A stretch of DNA of 64,000 nucleotides, from assembly GCF_008033235.1 (NCBI RefSeq), contig NZ_CP042432.1, positions 2,542,001 to 2,606,000 on the forward strand. The letters run 5' to 3'. The stretch's first letter is position 1; each line of letters opens with the position of its first letter. The DNA is from Anseongella ginsenosidimutans. Its GTDB lineage: Bacteria > Bacteroidota > Bacteroidia > Sphingobacteriales > Sphingobacteriaceae. Both the position numbers and the translations under genes were made by a program. Below, piece after piece: positions 1 through 8,870 of this stretch. The notes under the pieces were generated by a model, which saw only the letters and a program-made list of their open reading frames with translations, had not been told where the DNA came from and did no database searches.

Positions 1-1038
1 TGCATAAAAGATACGGGGCTGTCCCATCAGCATCACCAAAATTACCGAGCTTAAGCCGGCAATAGCTCCGATCTTTACCGGGAAGCGGAGCCAGAAAAGA
101 TCCGGGCCGGCCGCATTAACGGCAACAGCCACCGGGTCAGGTACATTCAGCGCTTCGTAAGAAACCACTCCGGTCATTACCAGGCTAACAAGGATATAAA
201 GCAGGGTACAGACGGCAAGCGAGCCCAGAATTCCCTTAGGCATGTCCTTCTGCGGGTTTTTTGCTTCCTGTGCCGCGGTAGAAACCGCATCAAAGCCGAT
301 ATAGGCGAAAAAGATGATACTGGCTCCCCGCAGAACACCGCTCCATCCGTAAAGGCCGGGTCCTTCATTTTCAGGAATGAAGGGAGTAAGGTTATCCGTG
401 TCAATATAAGCGATACCAAAGCCGATGAAAAGCAGAATGATGGTCACTTTTATAAGGACAATGATATTATTGAACTTAGTTGATTCCCGTATGCCAACTA
501 CCAGCAGGGTAGTAACAATGGCAACAATGAACATCGCAGGGAAATTAATGAGCCCTCCGGTGGAAGTCAGCTCTCCGGTAGCCGAATTATAGTCATAGGG
601 AGCGCTGGCAATATTCGATGGTAAGTGAATCCCGATATCCCTGAAAAAGCTGACGACATAACCCGACCAGCTTACCGCTACCGTGGATGCGGCGAACAGG
701 TATTCGAGGATAAGGTCCCAGCCAATGATCCAGGCGATGAATTCACCCATGGTTGCATAGGCATAGGTATAGGCGCTTCCGGCTATGGGGATCATGGACG
801 CAAATTCCGAATAACAAAGGCCGGCGAAAACGCAGGCGAAGGCAGCCAGGAGGAAGGAGAGCATAACTGCCGGCCCCGCGTTAGTAGCCGCCGCTGTACC
901 GGTTAATGTAAAAATTCCCGCGCCGATAATAGCCCCAATGCCAAGGGCCACCAGGTTACGCGCGGTAAGGGTTCGTTTAAGGCCTCCTTCCGCCTCTGAT
1001 TCAGCAAGTAATACTTGTAATGGTTTTTTGTAAAACAT
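1..1038 (-). CDS. APC-family amino acid permease (3' end cut by window edge)
   Basis: Inner-membrane amino acid transporter of the APC superfamily, closest in look to the cationic amino acid transporter (CAT) group. The reading frame is open from the ATG at 1038 to the window edge (346 codons). It begins with a short cytoplasmic tail, then the Gly-rich first helix (LGIGAIIGAGIFTLTG) that forms part of the substrate site in this family, followed by repeated hydrophobic helices and a conserved FFAYIGFDAVSTAAQE-type segment. About 100-150 C-terminal residues should lie outside the window. It is divergent from the symporter at 1184. A TAGGTTTG sequence on the minus strand (1075-1082) resembles a Bacteroidota -7 box, but I see no matching -33 element. 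Substrate cannot be told from sequence. Confidence 0.9.
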   Translation of the reverse strand, partial: MFYKKPLQVLLAESEAEGGLKRTLTARNLVALGIGAIIGAGIFTLTGTAAATNAGPAVMLSFLLAAFACVFAGLCYSEFASMIPIAGSAYTYAYATMGEFIAWIIGWDLILEYLFAASTVAVSWSGYVVSFFRDIGIHLPSNIASAPYDYNSATGELTSTGGLINFPAMFIVAIVTTLLVVGIRESTKFNNIIVLIKVTIILLFIGFGIAYIDTDNLTPFIPENEGPGLYGWSGVLRGASIIFFAYIGFDAVSTAAQEAKNPQKDMPKGILGSLAVCTLLYILVSLVMTGVVSYEALNVPDPVAVAVNAAGPDLFWLRFPVKIGAIAGLSSVILVMLMGQPRIFYA

Positions 1039-1183
1039 ATTTGATTGGTTGATCAAAACTCAAAATAACGGGGCCAAACCTAACTATTTAATTGGAAAAT
1101 ACCTTGCATATCTTTTTTCAAATGAATACTTTCACGTTTAATTTCCGGAAAACTAACCAATTTAACACCTAATAAAGCGCTGT

Positions 1184-2817
1184 ATGCATCAAAAAAAACT
1201 ATTCATTCTCGGCCTTCTTTTTCTTGTACCTGTCAGTCTGTTTGCCCAGCAAAAGCCCGGTCTTGATCAGCGCATCAATGATTGGTTCGCTCCCATAGCC
1301 GATGCCTGGGAAGCCATTGTCTTTACTACCGTTCCGCTGGGCTCGCTGGACGTTCCTATCGTACTCATCCTGCTCATCGGCGGAGGGTTTTCTTCACCTT
1401 GTACTTTTCCTTCGTAAATATCCGGAAATTTCCTATGGCATTGAAAGTGGTAAGAGGAAAATATGATTTCGTCGAAGGCAACGGAAACGAGAACATTCAC
1501 CCGGACAAGGACCTGATCACCCGGGACGGCGATATTCCCGATACCATAAAGGATGAAAGCAGACAGGGTGAAGTAAGCCATTTCCAGGCTCTTACGGCGG
1601 CTGTTTCGGGTACCGTGGGTTTAGGGAACATTGCCGGTGTGGCAGTAGCCATCGCGCTGGGAGGGCCGGGGGCTACGTTCTGGATGATCATTGCCGGCTT
1701 GCTGGGAATGTCCTCGAAATTCGTGGAATGTACACTTGGCGTAAAATACAGGGATGTAGATCCGGACGGTACTGTGCATGGAGGGCCTATGTATTACCTG
1801 GCCAAAGGATTAAAGGAGAAAGGCTGGACAAAGGCGGGAAAAACACTTGCAATACTGTTTTCCATTTTATGCGTCGGCGCTTCATTTGGCGGCGGCAACT
1901 CGTTTCAGGCTAACCAGGCCGTGGCGCAGATAACTTCTACATTTGATCTGACGGGAGGATTTATTAAATCATTGCTGGGAGTAGGCATGGCCGGATTGGT
2001 GGCCATTGTTATTATCGGGGGAATTAAGAGGATCGCGAACTGGACGGAAAAGATCGTGCCTTTTATGGCCGGGCTTTACATCCTGGCCTGCCTGATCATT
2101 GTATTTGCACATTTCTCCTACATAGACGATGCGATCGTGCAGATCTTCAGTCAGGCATTTACCCCGCTTGCAGGACTGGGAGGAATGGTAGGCGTGCTTA
2201 TTACCGGATTCAGAAGAGCGGCTTTTTCCAACGAAGCAGGAATGGGTTCGGCGCCCATCGCCCATTCGGCGGTTAAGACCAGGTATCCCGCCAGCGAAGG
2301 CGTTGTCTCCCTCCTGGAGCCCTTCGTAGACACAGTGGTGATCTGTACCATGACTGCCCTGGTGATCGTGCTGTATAATATGGAAGGCGCTTTTACCTAC
2401 GGGGTGCAGGATGAATTCGGGAATGTAATTCTTAATTCATCCGGCGAAGCCGTAGGAGGCGTAGGGTTAACGACCCTGGCATTTGATTCCGCATTACCGC
2501 ATTTCTCCTACGTGCTTACCATAGCCATCGTGCTGTTTGCCTTTTCCACGATGATCTCCTGGTCATACTACGGCATGCAGGCCTGGAAATTCCTTTTCGG
2601 CAAATCAAAAGCCGCCGATCTGACTTATAAAGTATTGTTCCTGATCTTCGTGGTGATAGGGGCTGCTACCACGCTGGACGCTGTAGTCAAGTTTTCCGAC
2701 GCCATGCTGCTAGCAATGGTGTTTCCCAACATGATCGGGCTGGTCATACTTGCGCCCAAAGTTAAAGAAGAGCTTAACCGGTACGTTAAAGCGGTTAAAC
2801 AGCGATTCTTGTCCTGA
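1184..2817 (+). CDS. Alanine/glycine:cation symporter (AGCS family), frameshifted near 1385
   Basis: Sodium- or proton-coupled alanine/glycine symporter in the inner membrane. The N-terminus (from 1184) has a hydrophobic leader ending FAQQ, then [17 protein letters not shown], and breaks at GGG (1385-1387). The family-typical continuation [19 protein letters not shown] lies in another frame that runs to 2817. Adding one G at 1385-1387 joins the halves into about 544 residues, the usual family length. Later signatures are present: the [15 protein letters not shown] sodium-site helix, the GGPGATFWM segment and the [16 protein letters not shown] stretch. The leader-like N-terminus is, as far as I recall, common in Bacteroidota members. 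It converges on hppA with no clear T-rich terminator. The frameshift probably reflects an assembly error because everything downstream is well conserved. Confidence 0.88.
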
Positions 2818-5069
2818 GCCACGTTCCCGGGGGCTGCCACGGCATTAGCCGCTGCCGGCCTCCGTGGAATTTCCCCGCAAAGGCCGGAGCCTGTGTTATG
2901 CTGCTGAACGGCTTCCGTTTTATTGCTTTCCGGAACAGCGGAATGATGAGCCGTCTCTACTGCAATATGAGGGGCGATCACCAGGGAAACAATGGACATC
3001 AGCTTGATCAGGATATTCATAGAGGGGCCGGAAGTATCCTTGAACGGATCGCCTACCGTATCCCCGGTAACGGACGCTTTGTGCGGCTCGGATCCCTTAT
3101 AATAGGTTTCTCCGTCAATTTCAACCCCTTTCTCGAAGGATTTTTTGGCATTATCCCAGGCGCCGCCCGCATTGGACTGGAACATGCCCATCAATACCCC
3201 TGAAACCGTCACGCCAGCCAGCAAGCCGCCGAGTACTTCGGGGCCGAAGGCAAAGCCGATAACCAAAGGTGTTATTAGTGCAATAGCGCCGGGAGCAAAC
3301 ATTTCCCGGATAGAAGCTTTGGTGGAAATGGCTACGCATTTTTCATATTCGGGAGTAGCCTTATGTTCCATGATGCCTGGAATATCGCGAAACTGCCGCC
3401 GTACTTCATTTACCATGTCCATGGCGGCACGTCCGACAGCTGAAATGCAAAGCGACGAAAAAATGAAGGGAATCATTCCCCCGACAAACAGTCCCGCCAG
3501 TACATCGGCTTTGTAGATATCAATCTGGTCGATACCCGCCACACCAACAAAAGCTGCGAAAAGAGCCAGGGACGTGAGGGCGGCGGAAGCAATGGCAAAA
3601 CCTTTTCCGGTGGCGGCGGTCGTGTTGCCGACTGCATCCAGGTTATCAGTACGTTCCCGCACTTCCTTGGGCAGCCCGCTCATTTCTGCAATCCCGCCCG
3701 CATTGTCTGCGATTGGCCCGAACGCATCAATAGCCAGCTGCATAGCCGTAGTTGCCATCATTCCGGCAGCGGCAATAGCTACGCCGTAAAGCCCCGCGAA
3801 GAAATAGGAACCGTAAATACCTCCCGCCAGCACCAGGATAGGCAGCAGGGTGGATTCCATTCCTACCGCCAGCCCGCCGATGATATTAGTGGCATGGCCG
3901 GTTGAAGACTGTTTAACGATGGAATTAACCGGCCGTTTATTCATGGCCGTGTAATATTCGGTAATGGTACTCATCAGCGCGCCTACGACCAAACCAAGCA
4001 CAATGGCTGAATACACGTCCATGCTGCTGAATTCGTATCCGCGGATGCTCATTTCGGACGGAAGCATCCAGTAAACCGCCAGGAAGGAAAATACGGCAGT
4101 CAGGATGATCGAAGACCAGTTCCCCATATTAAGTGCCGCCTGTACGTTATCGGTTTCCTTTTTAATGCGGACAAACCAGGTACCCACGATGGAAAATACG
4201 AGTCCCAGGCCCGCAATAACCATCGGCAGCAGGATAGGGGCGATCCCCCCGAAGTTATCTTCCGAAACGATCTCACGGCCCAGTACCATTGTTGCAAGAA
4301 TGGTGGCCACGTAAGAACCGAAGAGATCCGCACCCATTCCGGCAACATCGCCCACGTTATCCCCTACATTGTCGGCAATGGTGGCAGGGTTGCGCACATC
4401 GTCTTCCGGTATCCCGGCTTCCACTTTTCCTACCAGGTCGGCGCCTACGTCCGCCGCTTTCGTGTAAATGCCGCCTCCTACGCGGGCAAAAAGCGCAATG
4501 CTTTCAGCGCCCAGGGAAAAGCCCGCCAGCACTTCCAGCGCCTTTTCCATTTCCACACCATTTACGCTGGCCCCGTGCTGAACGACAAAAAGGTTGTAGA
4601 ACACGATAAAAAGGGAGCCCAGCCCTAATACAGCCAGGCCTGCAACGCCCATTCCCATTACCGAACCGCCGGTAAAAGATACCTTAAGGGCCCTGGCAAG
4701 ACTCGTGCGGGCGGCTTGTGTGGTGCGTACATTCGCTTTGGTAGCGATGCTCATTCCTATATATCCTGCGAAAGCAGATGTTACCGCTCCAATAATGAAG
4801 GAAACGGCGATGATCCAACTCGATGTTTCCACCAATGTTCCCGACCAGCCCAGCAAAAGGGCGGCAATCACGACATAATATGACAATACCTTCCATTCTG
4901 CTTGTAAAAAAGCCATAGCGCCCCTGGCGATGTATCCCGCCAGTTCCACCATTTTCGCTTCACCGGGATCCTGCTTTGTCACCCAGCTGGACCGCATCCA
5001 GGTAACAAAAAGCCCCAGCAAACCAAGCACAGGGATCAGGTAAATTAAGTTCTGTCGTAAAAATTCCAT
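2625..5069 (-). CDS. hppA: Membrane-bound ion-translocating pyrophosphatase
   Basis: Couples pyrophosphate hydrolysis to H+ and/or Na+ export across the inner membrane. Multi-helix protein with the substrate-binding signatures [11 protein letters not shown] and [18 protein letters not shown]. The [10 protein letters not shown] segment has Ala where K+-independent enzymes carry Lys, so a K+-dependent type is predicted; H+ versus Na+ selectivity is not decided. The conserved body ends at [11 protein letters not shown], after which the frame runs on about 115 residues, the last 64 being antisense to the symporter's 3' end, which looks unnatural. Adding one G to the run at 2873-2876 would give a stop at 2845-2847, a protein near 741 residues, and a 27-bp gap to the symporter. 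A short hairpin (CCACGG 2837-2842 with CCGTGG 2862-2867) lies in that gap. Confidence 0.92.
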   Translation of the reverse strand: MEFLRQNLIYLIPVLGLLGLFVTWMRSSWVTKQDPGEAKMVELAGYIARGAMAFLQAEWKVLSYYVVIAALLLGWSGTLVETSSWIIAVSFIIGAVTSAFAGYIGMSIATKANVRTTQAARTSLARALKVSFTGGSVMGMGVAGLAVLGLGSLFIVFYNLFVVQHGASVNGVEMEKALEVLAGFSLGAESIALFARVGGGIYTKAADVGADLVGKVEAGIPEDDVRNPATIADNVGDNVGDVAGMGADLFGSYVATILATMVLGREIVSEDNFGGIAPILLPMVIAGLGLVFSIVGTWFVRIKKETDNVQAALNMGNWSSIILTAVFSFLAVYWMLPSEMSIRGYEFSSMDVYSAIVLGLVVGALMSTITEYYTAMNKRPVNSIVKQSSTGHATNIIGGLAVGMESTLLPILVLAGGIYGSYFFAGLYGVAIAAAGMMATTAMQLAIDAFGPIADNAGGIAEMSGLPKEVRERTDNLDAVGNTTAATGKGFAIASAALTSLALFAAFVGVAGIDQIDIYKADVLAGLFVGGMIPFIFSSLCISAVGRAAMDMVNEVRRQFRDIPGIMEHKATPEYEKCVAISTKASIREMFAPGAIALITPLVIGFAFGPEVLGGLLAGVTVSGVLMGMFQSNAGGAWDNAKKSFEKGVEIDGETYYKGSEPHKASVTGDTVGDPFKDTSGPSMNILIKLMSIVSLVIAPHIAVETAHHSAVPESNKTEAVQQHNTGSGLCGEIPRRPAAANAVAAPGNVAQDKNRCLTALTYRLSSSLTLGASMTSPIMLGNTIASSMASENLTTASSVVAAPITTKIRNNTL

Positions 5070-5551
5070 ATACAGTTTTCGTTTAACGCTTTTTTATAAT
5101 AAAGCCGCTAAAATACGCCGCAGGTGCTGAATATTCAAATAAATTTTCCTGGCTTGACGGGGACAGGCTTTTCGCCCTGCTTCTCTGAACATTTAGGATG
5201 GTTCTGCACATTCATGAATGAAGTCGAATGCTTACGCGCCCTGCTTCTCTGAACATTTTAGGATGGTTCTGCGCAACGAGGCTCCTGCCGTTGACGATCC
5301 GGATATGCGCCTGCAAACCTGCGGGCACTAATGCTTCTTTGGCGGAATTCGTGTAAAAAATACCTGTTGCTGTGGTAGTTTCGCCACAAATGATGTGCGT
5401 CCACTTCGCGTGTTCCTGCTTTCCAGTGCCCTTGGTATATAAATTGCTTATACTAACTGGTAATTGAACAATAATTGGTTAATAAGATCATTATCAGAAA
5501 TACGTCTACATTTTTAAAACGGATGATTTGTTTAACCTTAAAATTAAGATC
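5070..5551. repeat. Gene-free stretch holding a 35/36-bp direct repeat (5173-5207 and 5237-5272)
   Basis: No convincing gene here. Two nearly identical copies of a segment beginning CGCCCTGCTTCTCTGAAC lie at 5173-5207 and 5237-5272 (64-bp period). They differ by one T in a T-run. Between them is unrelated sequence with ATTCATGAAT. The rest is AT-rich toward 5500, probably the leader of the small lipoprotein gene at 5552. I could not define a promoter with confidence. Confidence 0.6.
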
Positions 5552-5776
5552 ATGAAATTATCAAAAATGAGCATTAAAAAAAGCATGGCGCTTTTTGGTA
5601 TTGCCGGGATGTTTGCCGGTGCGGTAGCTTGTAATTCTCCCCAGAACGATTCCCAGAATGACAGCGAAGAGCTGGATCCTGGTACGGAAAACATGTATGA
5701 GGAGCCAATGCCGAGCGACGATACCACTTCCGCGGTAGATACTACCCTGACGGATACCCTGGATAATGGTTTTTAG
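5552..5776 (+). CDS. Small acidic lipoprotein (74 aa), function unknown
   Basis: Predicted lipoprotein. The N-terminus MKLSKMSIKKSMALFG is basic then hydrophobic and ends in GAVAC, a signal-peptidase II lipobox with the acceptor Cys at residue 28. The mature part is short (about 47 residues), lacks aromatic core residues and is rich in Asp, Glu, Asn and Thr (for example DDTTSAVDTTLTDTLD), so it is probably disordered at the outer membrane. The frame extends 8 codons upstream to a TTG, but the ATG at 5552 is preferred because it opens directly on the signal peptide. The next gene (5803) has the same design, suggesting a paralogous pair. No known family recognised. Confidence 0.7.
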   Translation: MKLSKMSIKKSMALFGIAGMFAGAVACNSPQNDSQNDSEELDPGTENMYEEPMPSDDTTSAVDTTLTDTLDNGF

Positions 5777-5802
5777 TTTTTTAACCATTTAAGTTAAAAA
5801 CA

Positions 5803-5982
5803 ATGAAAAAAGGAGCTATTTATGCTGTGCTTGTAGCAGCAATGGGTCTTATGGCGTCTTGTGGTACGACCAAGAACACCGAATCCGGTGATACGATGGA
5901 GAGCGACACAACAATGACGCAGCCCATCCCGGACACCAGCGGAACTGAGACTCCGATGCCCATGGATACTATGGGACAATAA
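5803..5982 (+). CDS. Small Thr/Met/Asp-rich lipoprotein (59 aa), function unknown
   Basis: Short reading frame of 59 residues from the ATG at 5803 to TAA at 5980-5982. It starts MKKGAIYAVLVAAMGLMASC, a classic lipoprotein signal with lipobox MASC, so Cys20 would be lipidated. The mature part is about 40 residues of Thr, Asp, Pro and Met (ESDTTMTQPIPDTSG), similar in composition to the lipoprotein at 5552, which lies 26 bp upstream and is probably in the same transcript. A strong hairpin terminator follows at once. Function unknown; the codon pattern, lipobox and position before a terminator make it a credible gene despite its size. Confidence 0.7.
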   Translation: MKKGAIYAVLVAAMGLMASCGTTKNTESGDTMESDTTMTQPIPDTSGTETPMPMDTMGQ

Positions 5983-5986
5983 TCAA

Positions 5987-6027
5987 CAACCCCGGAAGCC
6001 ATGTAACCCTTCCGGGGTTGTTTATTT
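5987..6027 (+). terminator. Rho-independent terminator after the small lipoprotein pair
   Basis: Perfect 12-bp inverted repeat, caaccccggaag at 5987-5998 and cttccggggttg at 6009-6020, with a 10-nt loop, followed by tttattt. It lies 4 nt past the stop of the 59-aa lipoprotein and also separates it from the convergent folC (ends 6050). Confidence 0.85.
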
Positions 6028-6049
6028 GCAACTTCCCGCGGTAAGCCGG

Positions 6050-7354
6050 TCAGAGTGTATTCGCCGCAACTATTGCTTCCGCCACGACAAAAGTGCTTCC
6101 TCCGATAAATATCATGTCCAGGACAGATGCCGCTTGCCGCGCCGCTTCAACCGCCTCCTTTACAGAAGTAAATGCCTCACCTCTTAAGCCGGCCGCAAAC
6201 GCTTTTTCCTGCAACACATTTTCATCCATTGCGCGGGGAACACCCGCCTTACAGAAGTAATAACAGGCCTTCTGTGGAAGTATAGTCAGGATTTTTTCCA
6301 CGTCCTTATCGTTCACCATTCCAAAAACTATGTGCAGCTTTTCATGAGGGGTCGCGGAGATTTGCTGCAACACTTCCCGGATACCGTCCTGGTTATGGCC
6401 GGTATCGCAGACCATGAGCGGCGCCGCGCTTAATATTTGCCAGCGGCCGGCGAAACCGGTCAAAGCCTTAACCCGTCGTACTGCGTCCCTTACAATTTTG
6501 TCACCTACAGTGAAACCCCGTTTTTTTAATTCCTCCACAGCCGAAAGCACCGTTCTGATGTTTTTTTTCTGATATCCCCCGGTCAGATCCAGTTGTAAGT
6601 CAAGGGTCTTTCCAAAGGTTGATGAACGAACAGCTATCTCCAAAAACCCTTCTTCCCGGTTTATGGAATTCACGTCCCAGTCCAGGGAGGCGAAATGAAC
6701 AGGCGCCTGCATTTGCGCGGCCTTTTCGCGGAAAACCGGTGCGGTTTCTTCCTGGTATTCGCCGATGACCACCGGAACGCCGAATTTTATAATGCCCGCT
6801 TTTTCTCCGGCAATGGCATCCAGCGTACTACCAAGGACATGTACATGGTCCAGCCCGATATTGGTAATCACGGAAAGTTCGGGTGTAATGATATTGGTGG
6901 AATCCAGCCTTCCGCCCATGCCCACTTCGACGACCGCGATATCTACCTCCTGCAAGGCGAAATACCAGAAAGCCATGGCTACCGTCACTTCAAAAAAAGA
7001 TGGGGAGATGCCTTCTATCCCAGAGCGGTTTGCCGCTACAAAACGAACAACATCTTCTTCCGGGATCATGCAGCCGTTAACCCGGATACGTTCCCTGAAG
7101 TCAACCAGATGAGGAGAAGTATATAAGCCTGTTTTATAGCCCGCAGTTTGCAGAATAGCAGCCAGCATATGGGAAACGGATCCCTTTCCGTTGGTTCCGC
7201 CGATATGTACGGAGCGAAAGCGATTTTGCGGATTTTCAAGCCGCTGACAGAGCGTATTGATATTACGAAGGTCAGGCCGGTAGGCAGGTAAGCCTATTTT
7301 GTGGAATACAGGAAGCCGGCTGTACAGGTAATCGATCGTTTCCCGGTAATCCAC
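6050..7354 (-). CDS. folC: Bifunctional dihydrofolate / folylpolyglutamate synthase
   Basis: Cytosolic Mur-ligase-type enzyme that adds glutamate to dihydropteroate (making dihydrofolate) and then to folates. 434 residues, the usual length. Near residue 50 is the ATP P-loop VHIGGTNGKGSVSHML, followed by TGLYTSPHLVDFRERI, the folate-binding loop of the family, and VVEVGMGGRLDSTN with its metal-binding region. The C-terminal domain carries DTGHNQDGI. It is the last gene of a leftward block; the TonB-like gene ends 23 bp upstream, so co-transcription is likely although the functions are unrelated. Confidence 0.95.
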   Translation of the reverse strand: MDYRETIDYLYSRLPVFHKIGLPAYRPDLRNINTLCQRLENPQNRFRSVHIGGTNGKGSVSHMLAAILQTAGYKTGLYTSPHLVDFRERIRVNGCMIPEEDVVRFVAANRSGIEGISPSFFEVTVAMAFWYFALQEVDIAVVEVGMGGRLDSTNIITPELSVITNIGLDHVHVLGSTLDAIAGEKAGIIKFGVPVVIGEYQEETAPVFREKAAQMQAPVHFASLDWDVNSINREEGFLEIAVRSSTFGKTLDLQLDLTGGYQKKNIRTVLSAVEELKKRGFTVGDKIVRDAVRRVKALTGFAGRWQILSAAPLMVCDTGHNQDGIREVLQQISATPHEKLHIVFGMVNDKDVEKILTILPQKACYYFCKAGVPRAMDENVLQEKAFAAGLRGEAFTSVKEAVEAARQAASVLDMIFIGGSTFVVAEAIVAANTL

Positions 7355-7377
7355 TGTTGCTCGGTTTTTCCAGTGTT

Positions 7378-8238
7378 TTACCGGAGGATAAACGTAAATA
7401 CAACCGTGCCGGCCTGGATTTCGGGGCCTTTGGCGATGGGGTTTAACTTGGCATTCATTACCGCTTGCTCACATTTGGCCCACAAGGCGGCGCTGGAGAT
7501 GGTAGTGCCCCGGGCGCCCGCTTTGGCAGTTTTTATATTTCCGCTGCGGTCTACCGTGATCTGGACCGCTATCTTTCCTGTACTTTGGCCGTCGTCCTGC
7601 AGGGTAGGGCGTGAAGTGAAGTACCTTCCCGCAAGGTTAAGGGCAATGCCCCCGCCGCCGGAGCCTGTTCCTTCGTAACTGTTAGAAAGGTTATTCCCTG
7701 TTTGCGCTCCCTGGTTTCCGGCCTGTGTGCCGGTTCCGTCGCCGCTTCCGGCGCCCTCGCTCTGGTTGCCTTTATATAAGGCATTCTGGTTAACTACGGG
7801 TTCCTTTTTCTCTTCCGGCTGGCTATGATCATTATTGGTTACCGGGCCTTCCACGGGTTTAGCCGTAACTTCCGGGTTATTCGAGCTTTTCACGGCCGGC
7901 GCTTCTTCAAAATCCTGGGTAGCTATGCGTCTTTCATCAGCTTCCGGTACCGGGTTAGAGGAGGCCGCTACTTCTTCCTGCGTTTCCACCGGCGGGCGGT
8001 TATTAGCTTCCGGAGAAGCCGAAACCGCTTCCATACTGGTATAATCCGTTCCCATTCCTACTTCATCAGGGCCGTAATTGATCTCAATTCCGCCGCTCAG
8101 TATTTCTTCCCTGGTTTCCTGCTGCGTCCGGATGTAAACAAAGTAGAGGACGAGTAAAATTACAATATATACGCCTGAAGCGTAAGCAAGCGCTTTTTTC
8201 CACTGGGGAGGCTGGTCTATATATTGATAATTTGCCAT
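7378..8238 (-). CDS. TonB-like energy transducer
   Basis: Periplasm-spanning protein that should pass proton-motive energy from ExbB/ExbD to outer-membrane receptors. 286 residues. A single N-terminal helix (about residues 14-33, ALAYASGVYIVILLVLYFVY) follows a short cytoplasmic stretch. A long variable linker is rich in Glu, Pro, Asn and Gly, with GNQSEGAGSGDGTGTQAGN. The C-terminal 90 residues (QITVDRSGNIKTAKAGARG and onwards) resemble the TonB/TolA C-terminal fold. exbD lies 4 bp upstream and exbB before it, the usual gene order. Small differences from TonB proper, such as a short Pro region, leave open a TolA-like role. Confidence 0.85.
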   Translation of the reverse strand: MANYQYIDQPPQWKKALAYASGVYIVILLVLYFVYIRTQQETREEILSGGIEINYGPDEVGMGTDYTSMEAVSASPEANNRPPVETQEEVAASSNPVPEADERRIATQDFEEAPAVKSSNNPEVTAKPVEGPVTNNDHSQPEEKKEPVVNQNALYKGNQSEGAGSGDGTGTQAGNQGAQTGNNLSNSYEGTGSGGGGIALNLAGRYFTSRPTLQDDGQSTGKIAVQITVDRSGNIKTAKAGARGTTISSAALWAKCEQAVMNAKLNPIAKGPEIQAGTVVFTFILR

Positions 8239-8242
8239 GATA

Positions 8243-8644
8243 TTATTGTTCTTTATCGGTGGCCAGCACCATTTTTACCTGGTTGCGGTTGCATGCGTCC
8301 ATAATATCCACCAGGTGTTGTACATCCACCGAACGATCTACGTATAAAACGGCGGAAAGTTCATTATTGTTTCCCCGGGGATAATTTTGCAGCAGGCTGT
8401 CAAGCATGCCTACTGATACCGGACGCTTGTCGATATACAGCTGCAGATCTTTGGTCAGCGTAATGTTAACGGTTTGTTTCGAATAGGTGTCACCTGATTC
8501 GGACCGCGGATTTTGTACCCTGATCACATTTGGATTGATCACCAGGGAAGCGATAAGGAAAAACAACATCAGGAAGAACATGATATCGTTCATCGATGCT
8601 GCGTTTACTTCCGCCTGTACTTTATGCCTCTTTCTGATGTTCAT
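8243..8644 (-). CDS. exbD: ExbD/TolR-family biopolymer transport protein
   Basis: Inner-membrane subunit of the TonB-energising proton channel. 133 residues with a cytoplasmic Lys/Arg-rich start, one transmembrane helix (about 18-38, DIMFFLMLFFLIASLVI) whose first Asp sits where the proton-conducting Asp of ExbD/TolR lies, and a periplasmic domain containing TLTKDLQLYIDKRPV and ending in DACNRNQVKMVLATD. It lies between a TonB-like gene (4 bp downstream) and exbB, but the exbB-exbD spacer is 223 bp and full of tandem repeats, unusual for such a pair. Confidence 0.92.
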   Translation of the reverse strand: MNIRKRHKVQAEVNAASMNDIMFFLMLFFLIASLVINPNVIRVQNPRSESGDTYSKQTVNITLTKDLQLYIDKRPVSVGMLDSLLQNYPRGNNNELSAVLYVDRSVDVQHLVDIMDACNRNQVKMVLATDKEQ

Positions 8645-8651
8645 TTTCTAA

Positions 8652-8766
8652 GTTGCTTCGCAAATAGTTCAAAGTTTCATGTTGCTTCGCAAATAGTTCA
8701 AAGTTTCATGTTGCTTCGCAACAGTTCAAAGTTCCAATTTGCTTCGCACAGTTCAAAGTTACCGCT
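8652..8766. repeat. Four tandem copies of a 28-29 bp unit between exbB and exbD
   Basis: Units begin at 8652, 8681, 8710 and about 8738. The first two are identical 29-mers starting GTTGCTTCGC and ending AAGTTTCAT; the third and fourth are degenerate (CAACAGTTC or CACAGTTC in place of CAAATAGTTC). There are no unique spacers between units, so this is a minisatellite and not a CRISPR array. It lies inside the presumed exbB-exbD transcript. Confidence 0.85.
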
Positions 8767-8807
8767 TCAGGGTGCAAATTCGAAGCCGGAAAAACACGCG
8801 TTAACAT

Positions 8808-8870
8808 AAAACCTTAAACCTTAAACCTTGAACCTTGAACCTTGAACTTTAAACCTGGAACTTTAAACTA
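8808..8870. repeat. Heptamer satellite (AACCTTA/AACCTTG) touching the exbB stop codon
   Basis: From 8808 to about 8840 the sequence is an almost unbroken run of 7-mers: three AACCTTA-type, then AACCTTG-type units. It passes into degenerate AACTTTA/AACCTGG forms up to 8867, directly beside the exbB stop codon (8868-8870). On the coding (minus) strand it reads as a telomere-like G/T-rich repeat (AAGGTTT/AAGGTTC). Likely slippage-prone. Confidence 0.85.

Noticed and set aside
8652-8766. Possible CRISPR array
   Set aside because: Units are contiguous and have no unique spacers; no cas genes in the window.
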